From CBDCGV01 sp965216955 (lineage in GTDB: Bacteria > Bacteroidota > Bacteroidia > Chitinophagales > JADIYW01), in the NCBI GenBank assembly GCA_965216955.1, contig CBDCGV010000018.1, positions 1 to 64,000 on the forward strand: DNA of 64,000 nucleotides, in the 5' to 3' direction. A program made the translations under genes and the position numbers. The first letter of the stretch is position 1, and every line of letters starts with the position of its first letter. The notes under the pieces are model-generated. The model saw only the letters and a program-made list of their open reading frames with translations. It did no database searches and was not told where the DNA came from. Below, in pieces: positions 1-9,754 of the stretch.

Positions 1-2
1 AG

Positions 3-2288
3 GACGCATATAAGGTAATTCTGGAAAAACTTAGAGATAGACATGTTAAAGCCATTCATGAGCTGATTACGAACGGTGAGCTAAAAGATGCAGAAAGAGA
101 AATTGAAAGTAGGTTTCAAGAGATAGATGATCTCCTAAATGGAATTAGTTTACTCGGAGAAATGCCTGATAGGAGTTATGCGCAATTAGTTAGTTATGGA
201 GAGCGATTAAGTAATTTTATCATTGCTGCTGTTTTTAGAGCATCTAATGTAGATGCATACTTTTTAAATGCGAGTGAAAATATCGTTAAAACAAATAGTG
301 AGTTTCTGTCTGCAAAGGTTGACTTTAAGCAAACCAATGAAAATATTAGAAAACAGATAAATAATCCAAATAAAGTTGCTGTGGTTACAGGCTTTATTGG
401 GTCAGACAAAGAAGGTAATATTACAACATTAGGACGTGGAGGCTCTGATTTTACAGCGGCTATTTTCGGCGCAGCTTTAGATGCACAAGAAATTGAAATT
501 TGGACAGATGTAGATGGCGTGCTTACAGCAGATCCACGAAGAGTAGAGCAGGCATTTTCAATCAATGAATTGAGCTACAAAGAGGCGATGGAAATGTCTC
601 ACTTTGGAGCAAAGGTAATTTATCCACCGACTATCCAACCGGCGCTGAATAAAAACATTCCTCTAAGAATTAAAAACACATTTAATCCTGAAGGAGAGGG
701 CACTAAAATATGTCATGATCCCCAACCTTTTAAGGGGCCAATTAAAGGAATTTCTTCTATAAGCAACGTGGCCTTGTTAAGATTTGAAGGTAGCGGTCTA
801 GTTGGAGTAATAGGGATGGCAGCAAGGCTTTTTAATGCGCTGTCGCAGGCCAGTATAAATATCATCTTCTTGACGCAAGGTTCTTCTGAGCATTCGATTT
901 GTTTTGGTGTACAACCAAAAGATGCGGAGAAGGCTAACGAGATTATTAATCATGAATTTAATCTAGAAATAGAAGCTAATTACATACAGCCTTTAATTAT
1001 TGAGAAAGGCAAATCCATAATTGCAGTAATTGGAGAAAATATGTCACATGTTCCTGGTATTGCTGCACGAGTTTTTAAAGCACTAGGTAATAACGGTATT
1101 AATGTTGCCGCAATTGCTCAAGGTTCATCAGAATTAAATATTTCGGCAGTAATTGATAAAGAACATGAAGCAAAGGCTTTAAATGCATTACATGAGATAT
1201 TTTTTGAAAAAGATGATGTTACACTTAATCTGTTTTTAGTAGGGCCTACAGGGTTAATTGGCGGAACTTTGATAGAACAAATCAAAGCTCAGCAATCATT
1301 CTTAGGGAAAGAAAAGAACTTGGAAATCAATGTTATTGGGTTGGTAAATTCTAAGAAGATGCTAATTAGTAAGAATGGAATTAATTTAGATAATTGGCAG
1401 CAGAAATTTGAAAGTGAGGGAGAAAGCTCAGATATAGACGCTTTTACAGAAAAACTGGTGCAGCTTGATTTTGCGAATAGTGTTTTAGTAGATTGTAGCG
1501 CAAGTAGTGTTGTGGTAGATAAGTACGAACAATTGCTTTCTAATAATATTTCTGTAGTAACGCCTAATAAAATTGCGAATACGTTAAGTCAGAAAAAGTA
1601 TGTGGAGCTAAGAAAATTGGCAAAACAGCATCATGCACATTTTATGTATGAAACAAATGTTGGTGCGGGATTACCGGTAATTAGTACATTACATGCCTTA
1701 CAGAATAGTGGCGATGAAATACTAAAAATTGAAGCAGTACTATCGGGGTCTTTATCTTTTATTTTTAATTCTTTTTCTGGCGATATTAAATTCAGTGATA
1801 TTGTCAAGGAGGCACAACAGAAGGGATATACAGAACCAGACCCGAGAGATGATTTAAGCGGTTTAGATGTAGCAAGAAAATCGTTGATTTTAAGTAGAGA
1901 GGTAGGAGTGGAAATGGAATTGAAAGATATTAAGGTGGAGAATTTGGTGCCCGAAGCGGGAAGAAATGGTTCAGTAGAAGACTTTTTTAAAGCTTTAGAA
2001 GCTAACGATAATGAAAAAGAAGCTTTGAAAAAGGAATGTGAACTAGAAGGAACGGCGTTGCGTTATATGGCAACAATTGAAAATGGAGCAGTTAAAGTGT
2101 CTTTAAAAAAGGTAGATAAAACACATCCTTTTTATAATTTATCTGGAAGTGATAACATGATTGTTTTTACGACTAAAAGATATTCAACAAATCCATTAGT
2201 AGTCAAAGGTCCTGGTGCTGGAGCTGAAGTAACAGCTGCGGGGGTTTTTGCAGAGATTATTAGTATTGGAAATTATAGAGCAAACTGA
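3..2288 (+). CDS. thrA: Bifunctional aspartokinase / homoserine dehydrogenase (5' partial)
   Basis: This enzyme catalyses the first and third steps of threonine synthesis: phosphorylation of aspartate and reduction of aspartate semialdehyde to homoserine. The frame is open to the left edge, so the gene starts outside the window; the first internal ATG (162) is not the real start. About 760 residues are visible against roughly 820 in the family, so only about 50 N-terminal residues are missing. The kinase part has GRGGSDFTAA and WTDVDGVLTADPR. Two ACT regulatory repeats follow (around LVGVIGMAARLFNAL and MSHVPGIAARVFKAL). The homoserine dehydrogenase part has a Rossmann start (LFLVGPTGLIGG) and the conserved YTEPDPRDDLSG segment. 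Its TGA stop overlaps the thrB ATG by one base, so the two are probably translationally coupled. The ACT repeats suggest threonine feedback inhibition. Confidence 0.97.
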   Translation, partial: DAYKVILEKLRDRHVKAIHELITNGELKDAEREIESRFQEIDDLLNGISLLGEMPDRSYAQLVSYGERLSNFIIAAVFRASNVDAYFLNASENIVKTNSEFLSAKVDFKQTNENIRKQINNPNKVAVVTGFIGSDKEGNITTLGRGGSDFTAAIFGAALDAQEIEIWTDVDGVLTADPRRVEQAFSINELSYKEAMEMSHFGAKVIYPPTIQPALNKNIPLRIKNTFNPEGEGTKICHDPQPFKGPIKGISSISNVALLRFEGSGLVGVIGMAARLFNALSQASINIIFLTQGSSEHSICFGVQPKDAEKANEIINHEFNLEIEANYIQPLIIEKGKSIIAVIGENMSHVPGIAARVFKALGNNGINVAAIAQGSSELNISAVIDKEHEAKALNALHEIFFEKDDVTLNLFLVGPTGLIGGTLIEQIKAQQSFLGKEKNLEINVIGLVNSKKMLISKNGINLDNWQQKFESEGESSDIDAFTEKLVQLDFANSVLVDCSASSVVVDKYEQLLSNNISVVTPNKIANTLSQKKYVELRKLAKQHHAHFMYETNVGAGLPVISTLHALQNSGDEILKIEAVLSGSLSFIFNSFSGDIKFSDIVKEAQQKGYTEPDPRDDLSGLDVARKSLILSREVGVEMELKDIKVENLVPEAGRNGSVEDFFKALEANDNEKEALKKECELEGTALRYMATIENGAVKVSLKKVDKTHPFYNLSGSDNMIVFTTKRYSTNPLVVKGPGAGAEVTAAGVFAEIISIGNYRAN

Positions 2289-3226
2289 TGGTTAAAGTTG
2301 GAGATGAAATAAAAGTGTTTGCCCCGGCAACCGTAGCAAATGTTGCTTGCGGTTTTGACGTGCTTGGTTTTGCGATTGATCAACCTGGAGATGATATTGT
2401 TTTAAAGGTGGTTGAAGGAGAGAAAGTATCTTTTAAAGATATAATTGGAGACAATGGGGAGTTACCAAGAAATGCGAATAAAAACAGTGCGACCGTTGCT
2501 ATTCAACAATATCTAAATTTTATAGGCGAAAAGGCAGGTATTGAGGTGACTTTATATAAAAAAATGCCTTCAGGAAGTGGCTTAGGAAGTAGCGCTGCTA
2601 GTGCTGTAGCTGCAGTTTATGCAATTAATAAATTGTTCGATGATCGTCTTACAAAAGAGGAATTACTCCCATTTTTACTAGAGGCGGAACGAGCAGCATG
2701 TGATGCAGCCATTGCAGATAATGTTGCAGCTTCTCTTTTTGGGGGATTTATTTTAGTAAAAAGTTATGAGCCGCTGGAAATTGTACAGTTACCAGTTCCA
2801 GATGATTTATATTGTGCCGTTATCTTTCCTCATTTAAAAGTGCTTACCAAGGATGCTAGAAACGTTTTGCCAGAAGATATTCCCTTAAAAAAGTCATTAA
2901 GGCAAAGTGCCAATCTAGGAGGATTGATAACCGGATTATTTACTAATAATTATGGATTGATAGGCCGTTCGTTAAAAGATTATATCGCCGAACCTTATCG
3001 TGCTCAATTTATACCTGGTTTTGATCATTTAAAGAAGGCCATGATTGAAAACGGTGGATTAGGTGGAAGTATAAGTGGTTCTGGTCCGTCTGTATTTTCT
3101 TTGTCAAAGGGGCTTGACGTGGCACAAAAGGTGGGAAATGCAATGCAAAGAATAATGCTCGATCAAGGTATTCAGTCAGATTTATACATCTCAAAAGTAA
3201 ATGCTCAAGGACCTAAGGTTTATTAA
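2288..3226 (+). CDS. thrB: Homoserine kinase
   Basis: Homoserine kinase phosphorylates homoserine using ATP, the fourth step of threonine synthesis. The 312-residue length is normal for the family. The GHMP-kinase ATP-binding motif is clear near residue 95 (MPSGSGLGSSAASA), as is the C-terminal glycine-rich GHMP motif GGSISGSGPSVFSL. The N-terminus VFAPATVANVACGFDVLG is typical of ThrB. The start codon overlaps the thrA stop (TGATG). thrC follows after 62 bases, giving a thrABC operon. Confidence 0.97.
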   Translation: MVKVGDEIKVFAPATVANVACGFDVLGFAIDQPGDDIVLKVVEGEKVSFKDIIGDNGELPRNANKNSATVAIQQYLNFIGEKAGIEVTLYKKMPSGSGLGSSAASAVAAVYAINKLFDDRLTKEELLPFLLEAERAACDAAIADNVAASLFGGFILVKSYEPLEIVQLPVPDDLYCAVIFPHLKVLTKDARNVLPEDIPLKKSLRQSANLGGLITGLFTNNYGLIGRSLKDYIAEPYRAQFIPGFDHLKKAMIENGGLGGSISGSGPSVFSLSKGLDVAQKVGNAMQRIMLDQGIQSDLYISKVNAQGPKVY

Positions 3227-3288
3227 AAGGATTTCCTGCTCCCAAAAGGAGTTGAAATTATATAATCAAATGAAACAATTATAGTCTA

Positions 3289-4599
3289 ATGATTTTATAC
3301 AGTACAAAACATAAATCACCAAATGTAAATCTAAAGGAAGCCGTTATTAAAGGACTTCCTAATGACAATGGATTGTACATGCCTATTAACATCGAAAGGC
3401 TTCCAGATACTTTTTTCAAAGAAATAGACCAGCTGCCTTTTGAGGAATTATCCTTGCGAGTAGCTCAACATTTAATAGGTGATTTTGTTCCTTCGAAAGA
3501 TCTAAAAGAAATTGTTTTTGATGCCATTAATTTTGAGGCGCCGGTTCATTTTATTGATGATAACCTTGGTTTTTTAGAGCTTTTTCATGGCCCTACACTT
3601 GCTTTTAAAGATTTTGGTGCGCGATTTATGGCGAGAATTATGGGCTATTTCCTAAAGAATGAAAATAGAGAAGTCAATATTCTAGTAGCCACCTCAGGAG
3701 ATACTGGAAGTGCTGTTGCGCATGGGTTTTTAGATGTAGAAGGCATTAAGGTTACGGTGCTCTATCCAAAGGGAAAGGTCAGTGAAATTCAAGAACGGCA
3801 ATTTACAACGTTAGGACGAAACATTACAGCACTTGAAATTGAAGGTACTTTTGATGATTGTCAGCATTTGGTTAAAACAGCTTTTCTTGATGAAGAATTG
3901 AATAAAAAGATGAATCTTTCATCTGCAAATTCTATTAATATTGCAAGACTTATACCTCAATCATTCTATTACTTTAATGCATATAAGCAGCTAGATAACA
4001 AAGACTTACCGCTTTATTTTTGTGTGCCAAGTGGTAATTTTGGAAATTTAACTGCAGGTCTATTTGCGCAAAAAATGGGATTGCCCATTACAAAAATGAT
4101 TGCTGCAAATAATAGTAATGATGAATTCAAAATTTACGTTGATACAGGTGTTTTTGAACCCAAACCATCTATTTCAACAATATCGAACGCAATGGATGTT
4201 GGAAATCCCAGTAATTTTTGGAGAATCCTTGATATGTGTGCGCAAAAACATGATAGAGTAATTGAAAAAATTGCAGCATATAGCTTTAGTGATGAGGAAA
4301 CTAAAGAAGGGGTAAAAGAGATTTTCAAAAACCATAATTATATCATGTGTCCGCATACAGCCGTTGGATACTTGGGGATGAAGTCTTTCGTTAAAGAAAA
4401 AGCTCTTTCGAAAGCTAATAAAATTGTCTTATCAACGGCACATCCTGTTAAATTTAAGGAGGTTGTAGAGCCCATTATCAATGGAGAAGTTGCCATTCCT
4501 GAAAGGCTTAAAAAGGTATTAGGAAATGAAAAAAAATCTATCTCCATGACCAATTCATATAATGATTTTAAAGCATTCTTAATAGAAGAAAATGCTTAA
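3289..4599 (+). CDS. thrC: Threonine synthase
   Basis: Threonine synthase converts O-phosphohomoserine to threonine with pyridoxal phosphate. The 436 residues match the long bacterial/fungal form. The PLP lysine is expected at K107 in HGPTLAFKDFGARF, and the phosphate-binding loop appears as VATSGDTGSAVAHGF. It is the last gene of the thrABC run. The intergenic stretch before it shows no recognisable leader peptide or terminator. Confidence 0.96.
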   Translation: MILYSTKHKSPNVNLKEAVIKGLPNDNGLYMPINIERLPDTFFKEIDQLPFEELSLRVAQHLIGDFVPSKDLKEIVFDAINFEAPVHFIDDNLGFLELFHGPTLAFKDFGARFMARIMGYFLKNENREVNILVATSGDTGSAVAHGFLDVEGIKVTVLYPKGKVSEIQERQFTTLGRNITALEIEGTFDDCQHLVKTAFLDEELNKKMNLSSANSINIARLIPQSFYYFNAYKQLDNKDLPLYFCVPSGNFGNLTAGLFAQKMGLPITKMIAANNSNDEFKIYVDTGVFEPKPSISTISNAMDVGNPSNFWRILDMCAQKHDRVIEKIAAYSFSDEETKEGVKEIFKNHNYIMCPHTAVGYLGMKSFVKEKALSKANKIVLSTAHPVKFKEVVEPIINGEVAIPERLKKVLGNEKKSISMTNSYNDFKAFLIEENA

Positions 4600-4603
4600 T
4601 CTG

Positions 4604-4620
4604 AGATTAATTCATAATCT
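4604..4620 (+). terminator. Possible weak terminator after thrC
   Basis: A 6-bp AT-rich stem (AGATTA, loop ATTCA, TAATCT) follows the thrC stop by a few bases and is followed by TTATT. It lacks a GC-rich stem and a real U-tract, so it is at best a weak terminator. Confidence 0.25.
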
Positions 4621-4726
4621 TTATTAAAAGATAGATACCTTAAAATTTAAGTCGGATCACTAATTGTATTTAATGCAATAAGTTTGATAAGTATACTTGA
4701 AAATAGATATCTGTAAATCGAGTAAG

Positions 4727-5584
4727 ATGGAAAAACTAAAGTTAGCCATACAAAAGTCAGGAAGGTTAAGCGAGAAATCGTTGGCCTTAATAAAAGGATG
4801 TGGTATAAAATATAGAAGTAGCTCTAAAAAACTAGTGGCTTCATGCGACAATTTTCCTTTAGAAATATTGTTTCTAAGAGATGATGATATACCCGGGTAT
4901 GTTGAAGATGGAGTGGCAGATATTGGTATTGTAGGCCAAAATGTGATTGAAGAAAAGAATAACAAAGTTATTGTTAAACGCGAGCTTGGTTTTTCAAGAT
5001 GTAGGCTTTCAATAGCTATCCCAAGAGAACAAACGTATTCCTCTATTAAAGATTTAGATGGTAAGTCCATTGCGACTTCTTATCCAGTTATTCTGTCTAA
5101 TTTTCTTAAGGAAAGCAACGTTAAAGCAGATATACAAGAAATTTCTGGATCTGTTGAAATAGCGCCCTCTATAGGGTTAGCCGATGCTATTTGCGACATT
5201 GTTAGTACTGGTAGCACGTTGATTAGTAATGGCCTAAAAGAAGTAGAAACCATTTTTAAGTCACAGGCGGTTTTAGTTGCAGCACCTAATTTATCAGACG
5301 AAAAAGGTATGTTGTTGGCTAGATTGTTGTTTAGAATGCAAGCACTTGAAAATGCATTGAACCACAAATACATTGTTTTGAATGCCCCTAATGATTCTAT
5401 TCAAGAAATTAAGGGTATTCTACCAGGAATTAAGAGCCCTTCTATAACACCTCTAGCAGATAGTGAATGGAGTTCTGTTTCATCAGTAATTAACGAAAAT
5501 GACTTCTGGGAAGTAATTGAGCAATTAAAGGCAGTTGGTGCTGAAGGAATTTTAGTGATGCCTATAGAAAAAATGATTTACTAA
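4727..5584 (+). CDS. hisG: ATP phosphoribosyltransferase, long form
   Basis: HisG condenses ATP with PRPP, the first committed step of histidine synthesis. I place the start at the ATG at 4727 (MEKLKLAIQKSGRL), which matches the usual N-terminus; a TTG at 4697 would add ten residues not expected in the family. The 285-residue product has the C-terminal ACT-like regulatory domain (about residues 215-285) of the long hexameric form, so histidine feedback inhibition and no HisZ requirement are expected. Family motifs include VADIGIVGQNV and the PRPP-binding DIVSTGSTL. The stop overlaps the hisD start by one base (TAATG). I found no His-rich leader peptide upstream. Confidence 0.96.
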   Translation: MEKLKLAIQKSGRLSEKSLALIKGCGIKYRSSSKKLVASCDNFPLEILFLRDDDIPGYVEDGVADIGIVGQNVIEEKNNKVIVKRELGFSRCRLSIAIPREQTYSSIKDLDGKSIATSYPVILSNFLKESNVKADIQEISGSVEIAPSIGLADAICDIVSTGSTLISNGLKEVETIFKSQAVLVAAPNLSDEKGMLLARLLFRMQALENALNHKYIVLNAPNDSIQEIKGILPGIKSPSITPLADSEWSSVSSVINENDFWEVIEQLKAVGAEGILVMPIEKMIY

Positions 5585-6864
5585 TGAAAGTCCTGCAGTA
5601 TCCAAAAAGAGATGTTTGGAAGGAATTAACGGAACGGCCTAATGTAGATACTTTAGCATTAGCAGCAGTAGTAGACCCAATTATACAAAGCGTTAGAAAA
5701 GAAGGAGATATAGCATTAATTGAGTTTGCTAAAAAATTTGATGATGTTGAATTGAAAGAAATCAAGGTTTCAGAAGAAGAAATAGACAAAGCAGAGAAGT
5801 TAGTAGATGATGAACTAAAAAGAGCAATTGCTACAGCTTATGAAAATATTTATAAGTTTCATGCTTCGCAGTTAGAAGAATCAAGGGCAATTGAAACAAT
5901 GCCTGGAGTTACATGCTGGCGTCGGGCTGTCCCCATTGAAAGTGTGGGATTGTATGTTCCTGGAGGAAGTGCACCTTTATTTTCCACGGTTCTAATGCTT
6001 GGTATACCAGCACAAATAGCAGGGTGTAAAAATATTGCATTATGTACGCCATGTAATAAGGCGGGAGTAGTGAATCCAGCAATATTGTATACCGCCAAAA
6101 AAATAGGTATCAGCAGTATCTTTAAAATTGGAGGAGCACAGGCAATAGCTGCATTTGCCTTTGGAACTGAAACAATACCCAAAGTGGATAAGATTTTTGG
6201 CCCGGGAAATCAATATGTTACCGGCGCAAAACAGGCAGTTAATAATTCAGGTGTAGCAATTGATATGCCGGCAGGTCCGTCAGAGGTATTGGTAATTGGC
6301 GATGAATATGCCAATCCTGCTTTTATAGCTGCAGATCTTTTATCTCAGGCTGAGCATGGCCCTGATAGTCAGGTCGTCTTTGTGAGTTTGTCAGAAGCTT
6401 TGTTAGAAGGTGTCCAGAGTCAAATAGATATTCAAATAAAACAATTACCTCGAAAAAATATAGCTCAAAGAGCATTGGATAATAGTTTAGCAATTGTTGT
6501 TAACACTTTAGAAGAGGCACTGGATTTTTCCAATCTATATGCTCCAGAGCACCTTATTCTAGCAATTAAAACTCCAGAGAAGAGCATTAATAAAATTATA
6601 AATGCAGGATCTGTTTTTTTAGGAAACTATACACCTGAAGCAGCAGGGGATTATGCGTCAGGAACCAATCATACTTTGCCTACAAATGGATATGCTACTG
6701 CCTATAGTGGAGTTTCCTTAGATTCCTTTATGAAGAAAATAACTTTTCAGAAAATAACTAAAGAAGGTATCCAGCAAATAGGAAAGACAATAGAAACTAT
6801 GGCTGAAGCCGAAGAGCTTATGGCTCATAAAAATGCGGTTACACTTAGATTAACTTCAAATTAG
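5584..6864 (+). CDS. hisD: Histidinol dehydrogenase
   Basis: HisD oxidises histidinol to histidine in two NAD-dependent steps, using zinc. The 426-residue length is normal. Conserved stretches include VPGGSAPLFSTVLMLGIPA, KIFGPGNQYVTGAK, and the metal and substrate region DMPAGPSEVLVIGDE followed by LLSQAEHGPDSQ. Near the C-terminus, SGTNHTLPTNG is another family signature. The gene is coupled to hisG by a one-base overlap and precedes hisC by six bases. Confidence 0.97.
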   Translation: MKVLQYPKRDVWKELTERPNVDTLALAAVVDPIIQSVRKEGDIALIEFAKKFDDVELKEIKVSEEEIDKAEKLVDDELKRAIATAYENIYKFHASQLEESRAIETMPGVTCWRRAVPIESVGLYVPGGSAPLFSTVLMLGIPAQIAGCKNIALCTPCNKAGVVNPAILYTAKKIGISSIFKIGGAQAIAAFAFGTETIPKVDKIFGPGNQYVTGAKQAVNNSGVAIDMPAGPSEVLVIGDEYANPAFIAADLLSQAEHGPDSQVVFVSLSEALLEGVQSQIDIQIKQLPRKNIAQRALDNSLAIVVNTLEEALDFSNLYAPEHLILAIKTPEKSINKIINAGSVFLGNYTPEAAGDYASGTNHTLPTNGYATAYSGVSLDSFMKKITFQKITKEGIQQIGKTIETMAEAEELMAHKNAVTLRLTSN

Positions 6865-6870
6865 ATTTAA

Positions 6871-8010
6871 ATGGAGACTACTTTTGATTTAGATAGTTTG
6901 TTGCGGCCCCACATAAAGAAAATAAAGCCATATTCTTCGGCACGTTCTGAATATAAAGGAGAGGGGATATTTTTAGATGCCAACGAAAATAGCATTGGGT
7001 CTGTAGCAATTGAAATGTACAATCGTTATCCTGATCCTCTACAACAGGCAGTTAAGAATGCTATTGGAGATTATCAAAAAATCAATACAGATAATATTTT
7101 TCTATCTAATGGTAGTGATGAAGCGATCGACTACATTATAAGATTGTTTTGTGAACCATATCGAGACAAAATATTAATCTTTGAACCAACATTTGGAATG
7201 TATGAATCTGCTGCAACGATCAATAATATAGAGATTGTTCGTGAATCTTTGAACAAGAAATTCCAAATTGATGTTGAAAGTACACTTAATACAATAGAAA
7301 ATAATGACATAAAGGTTGTTTTTATTTGCACGCCCAATAATCCAACTGGGAATAGTATTCATTCTGAGGATATCAAAATACTGCTGCAGTCTTTTAAAGG
7401 GATTGTTGTGGTTGATGAAGCTTATGTTGATTTCTCTTCAGAAGCTTCTTGGATTGAAAACCTAAAGAAATGCCCTAATCTAATTGTATTACAAACATTT
7501 AGTAAGTCTTGGGGATTAGCGGGTTTGCGATTGGGAGTTACTTATGCTTCCAAAGAGATTATCGAAACAATGAACTTAGTTAAACAACCATACAATGTTA
7601 ATGAATACACCCAAAAAGTAGCATTAGAAGCCTTTAAAAATATTGAGACAAAGCAGAAATTACTCGATCAACTTAAAGATCAAAAGCTACAATTAGGAGA
7701 GGAACTAAGTTTACATAAAGCTATTCAAAAAATATATCCATCTGATGCTAATTTCTTCTTGGCTAAAGTAGAAGATGCAAACGATTTGTATCAGTTTTTG
7801 ATTGAAAGAAAGATTATTGTTAGAAATAGAACGACAACTACTGGGTGTGAAAATTGTATTCGTATAACTGTTGGCAGCAAAGAGGAAAATAATCTTCTAA
7901 TAGAGGCTTTAGATGAATATTCAAGGATAAAAGAACAGGAAAAAGAGGAATTGTCTATTCAAGAAGAGGAGACACAAGCTGCTGTAGAAGAACCAAAAGA
8001 AAAGGAATAA
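6871..8010 (+). CDS. hisC: Histidinol-phosphate aminotransferase
   Basis: This class I/II PLP aminotransferase converts imidazole-acetol phosphate to histidinol phosphate. The PLP lysine is K212 in TFSKSWGLAGLRLG; other family motifs are DANENSIG, FICTPNNPTGN and DEAYVDFS. The 379-residue protein is about 25 residues longer than usual. The excess is an acidic, Glu/Lys-rich tail from about residue 350 (ending QAAVEEPKEKE) of low complexity. The tail is not needed for the fold and its role is unknown. The gene sits between hisD and hisB, 13 bases before hisB. Confidence 0.95.
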   Translation: METTFDLDSLLRPHIKKIKPYSSARSEYKGEGIFLDANENSIGSVAIEMYNRYPDPLQQAVKNAIGDYQKINTDNIFLSNGSDEAIDYIIRLFCEPYRDKILIFEPTFGMYESAATINNIEIVRESLNKKFQIDVESTLNTIENNDIKVVFICTPNNPTGNSIHSEDIKILLQSFKGIVVVDEAYVDFSSEASWIENLKKCPNLIVLQTFSKSWGLAGLRLGVTYASKEIIETMNLVKQPYNVNEYTQKVALEAFKNIETKQKLLDQLKDQKLQLGEELSLHKAIQKIYPSDANFFLAKVEDANDLYQFLIERKIIVRNRTTTTGCENCIRITVGSKEENNLLIEALDEYSRIKEQEKEELSIQEEETQAAVEEPKEKE

Positions 8011-8023
8011 TTAACTTTGAGGT

Positions 8024-9157
8024 ATGAAAAAGATACTTTTTGTAGATAGAGATGGAACTTTAATTCATGAACCCGATGACTTAATGATAAATACTTATGA
8101 AAAGCTTTCTTTTTTACCTGGAGTTATTAAATTTCTAAAAAAAATAGTTGATGAGTTTGATTTTATACCTGTAATAATAACTAATCAGGATGGCTTAGGA
8201 ACGTCTGAATATCCTGAAGAAACCTTTTGGCCACCGCATAACAAAATGTTAGAAATATTTAGAAACGAAGGCGTTGAGTTTGATGAAGTCTTTATTGACA
8301 AAACCTTTGCTAAAGACAATCAATCAACAAGAAAACCAGGGACAGCTTTACTTACAAAATATATAAATGGTGCTTACGATTTGTCGAATTCAATAGTTGT
8401 AGGCGATAGATATACAGATATTCAATTAGCAAAAAATTTAGGAGGGAAGGGAATTTTAATTGGCAGAAGTATTGATACAGAAGATGATGACAAATTAGAT
8501 TTATCCCAACTGTCTGACAATTTAATTGCTAAAGTTAAAGATTGGGAAGAAATATATTCGCTTCTAAAGAAAATAGATGAATCGCCAAGAGAAGCGATTG
8601 TATCAAGAAAAACTAATGAAACTAACATTCAAATCTCTATTAACTTAGATGGTACAGGGGCTTCCAATATCTCTACTGGTCTTGGATTTTTTGATCATAT
8701 GCTCGAGCAAGTTGCAAAACATGCCGAATGCGATCTAAAAATAAATGTAGAAGGAGATTTACATATTGATGAGCATCATACTATAGAGGATACCGCATTG
8801 GCATTAGGAGAGGCTTTTAAACAAGCGTTAGGGAGTAAAAAGGGAATAGAACGCTATGGATTTCTTTTGCCAATGGATGAAGCATTGGCACAGGTAGCTA
8901 TTGATTTTTCAGGACGTCCTTTTTTAGTTTGGGAAGCGCAGTTTGATAGAGAGAAAGTAGGAGATATGCCAACAGAATTATTTAAGCATTTCTTTAAGTC
9001 ATTTACAGATACTTCTTTATCAACGTTAAATATTAAAGTAGTTGGTGACAATGAACATCATAAAATAGAGGCCATCTTTAAGGCCTTTGCTAAAGCTATT
9101 AAAATGGCTGTAAAAAGAACTGGTAATAGTATCCCCTCAACAAAAGGGACACTATAA
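8024..9157 (+). CDS. hisB: Bifunctional histidinol-phosphatase / imidazoleglycerol-phosphate dehydratase
   Basis: This fused enzyme carries out steps 6 and 8 of histidine synthesis. Residues 1-165 form a HAD phosphatase (FVDRDGTLIHEP with the catalytic aspartates, then VVGDRYTDIQLAKNLG). Residues 185-377 form the dehydratase, with metal-binding histidines in STGLGFFDHMLEQ, DEHHTIEDTALALG and NEHHKIEAIFKAFAKA. The 377 residues match the E. coli-type fusion. It is the last gene of hisGDCB here; the remaining his genes lie 7.8 kb downstream beyond the trp operon. Confidence 0.97.
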   Translation: MKKILFVDRDGTLIHEPDDLMINTYEKLSFLPGVIKFLKKIVDEFDFIPVIITNQDGLGTSEYPEETFWPPHNKMLEIFRNEGVEFDEVFIDKTFAKDNQSTRKPGTALLTKYINGAYDLSNSIVVGDRYTDIQLAKNLGGKGILIGRSIDTEDDDKLDLSQLSDNLIAKVKDWEEIYSLLKKIDESPREAIVSRKTNETNIQISINLDGTGASNISTGLGFFDHMLEQVAKHAECDLKINVEGDLHIDEHHTIEDTALALGEAFKQALGSKKGIERYGFLLPMDEALAQVAIDFSGRPFLVWEAQFDREKVGDMPTELFKHFFKSFTDTSLSTLNIKVVGDNEHHKIEAIFKAFAKAIKMAVKRTGNSIPSTKGTL

Positions 9158-9166
9158 ATTATAATG

Positions 9167-9186
9167 TAAAAGTGTTTTCACTTTTA
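9167..9186 (+). terminator. Hairpin after hisB
   Basis: An 8-bp perfect stem (TAAAAGTG, TTTT loop, CACTTTTA) lies ten bases after the hisB stop. The stem is AT-rich and no strong T-run follows, so termination would be leaky. Its position at the end of hisGDCB is the main support. Confidence 0.4.
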
Positions 9187-9288
9187 TTGCACAGCTTTTA
9201 GCTTACCTCATTTCTCTATTTATTTTTCAAATGTATTGGAACTTTTGGATGTCTATTAGATGTTTGAAATGCTTAAGCATAAATAAAG

Positions 9289-9747
9289 ATGGTAAGATTA
9301 CGGGTTTTAGTGTTCTTAATTATTTGTTCTACGATTACGGTTTTTGCGCAGGATGATAATTTGAACGTAAACAAAGAAAAATTAGCAGTGTCTGGGTATG
9401 ATTTGGTAAGTTATTTTAATGAATCAGTACCAATTAAAGGAAGTAAAGAATTGAATGTTACTTATCATACTGCCATTTACTATTTTTCTTCAGAAGACAA
9501 TAAAGCAAAATTCAAAAACGATCCTGAAAAATATTTGCCGCAATATGGAGGATGGTGTGCTTATGCTATTGGAGCTAAAAATAAAAAAGTAAAAATCAAT
9601 CCAAAAACATACAAGATAAAGGAGGATAAATTGTATCTATTTTATAATAGTGGCGGAAACAACACACTAATAAAATGGAATAAAGATGAAGATAATCTCA
9701 AACAAAATGCAGATAAACATTGGAGTTCGTTAATTAGTAAAAAATAG
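9289..9747 (+). CDS. Secreted YHS-domain protein
   Basis: The 152-residue protein has an N-terminal signal peptide (a hydrophobic stretch through about residue 20 ending TVFAQ) and a YHS-like domain. Domain features are LAVSGYDLVSYFNES, YHTAIYYFSSEDNKAKFKNDPEKYLPQYGGWCAYA and a Lys-rich C-terminal part. YHS domains are often associated with metal handling, but the exact function of this secreted form is not established. It is 7 bases upstream of a DoxX-like membrane gene, so the two probably form a small unit lodged between hisB and trpE. Confidence 0.8.
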   Translation: MVRLRVLVFLIICSTITVFAQDDNLNVNKEKLAVSGYDLVSYFNESVPIKGSKELNVTYHTAIYYFSSEDNKAKFKNDPEKYLPQYGGWCAYAIGAKNKKVKINPKTYKIKEDKLYLFYNSGGNNTLIKWNKDEDNLKQNADKHWSSLISKK

Positions 9748-9754
9748 AATTGAA

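Noticed and set aside
194..565. A 123-codon minus-strand frame opposite thrA
   Set aside because: It lies fully inside the conserved aspartokinase sequence and encodes nothing family-like; it is a shadow of thrA.
4600..4726. Possible His-rich leader peptide upstream of hisG
   Set aside because: The only ATG there gives a two-codon ORF and no run of CAT/CAC codons is present, unlike the trp and pheA leaders.
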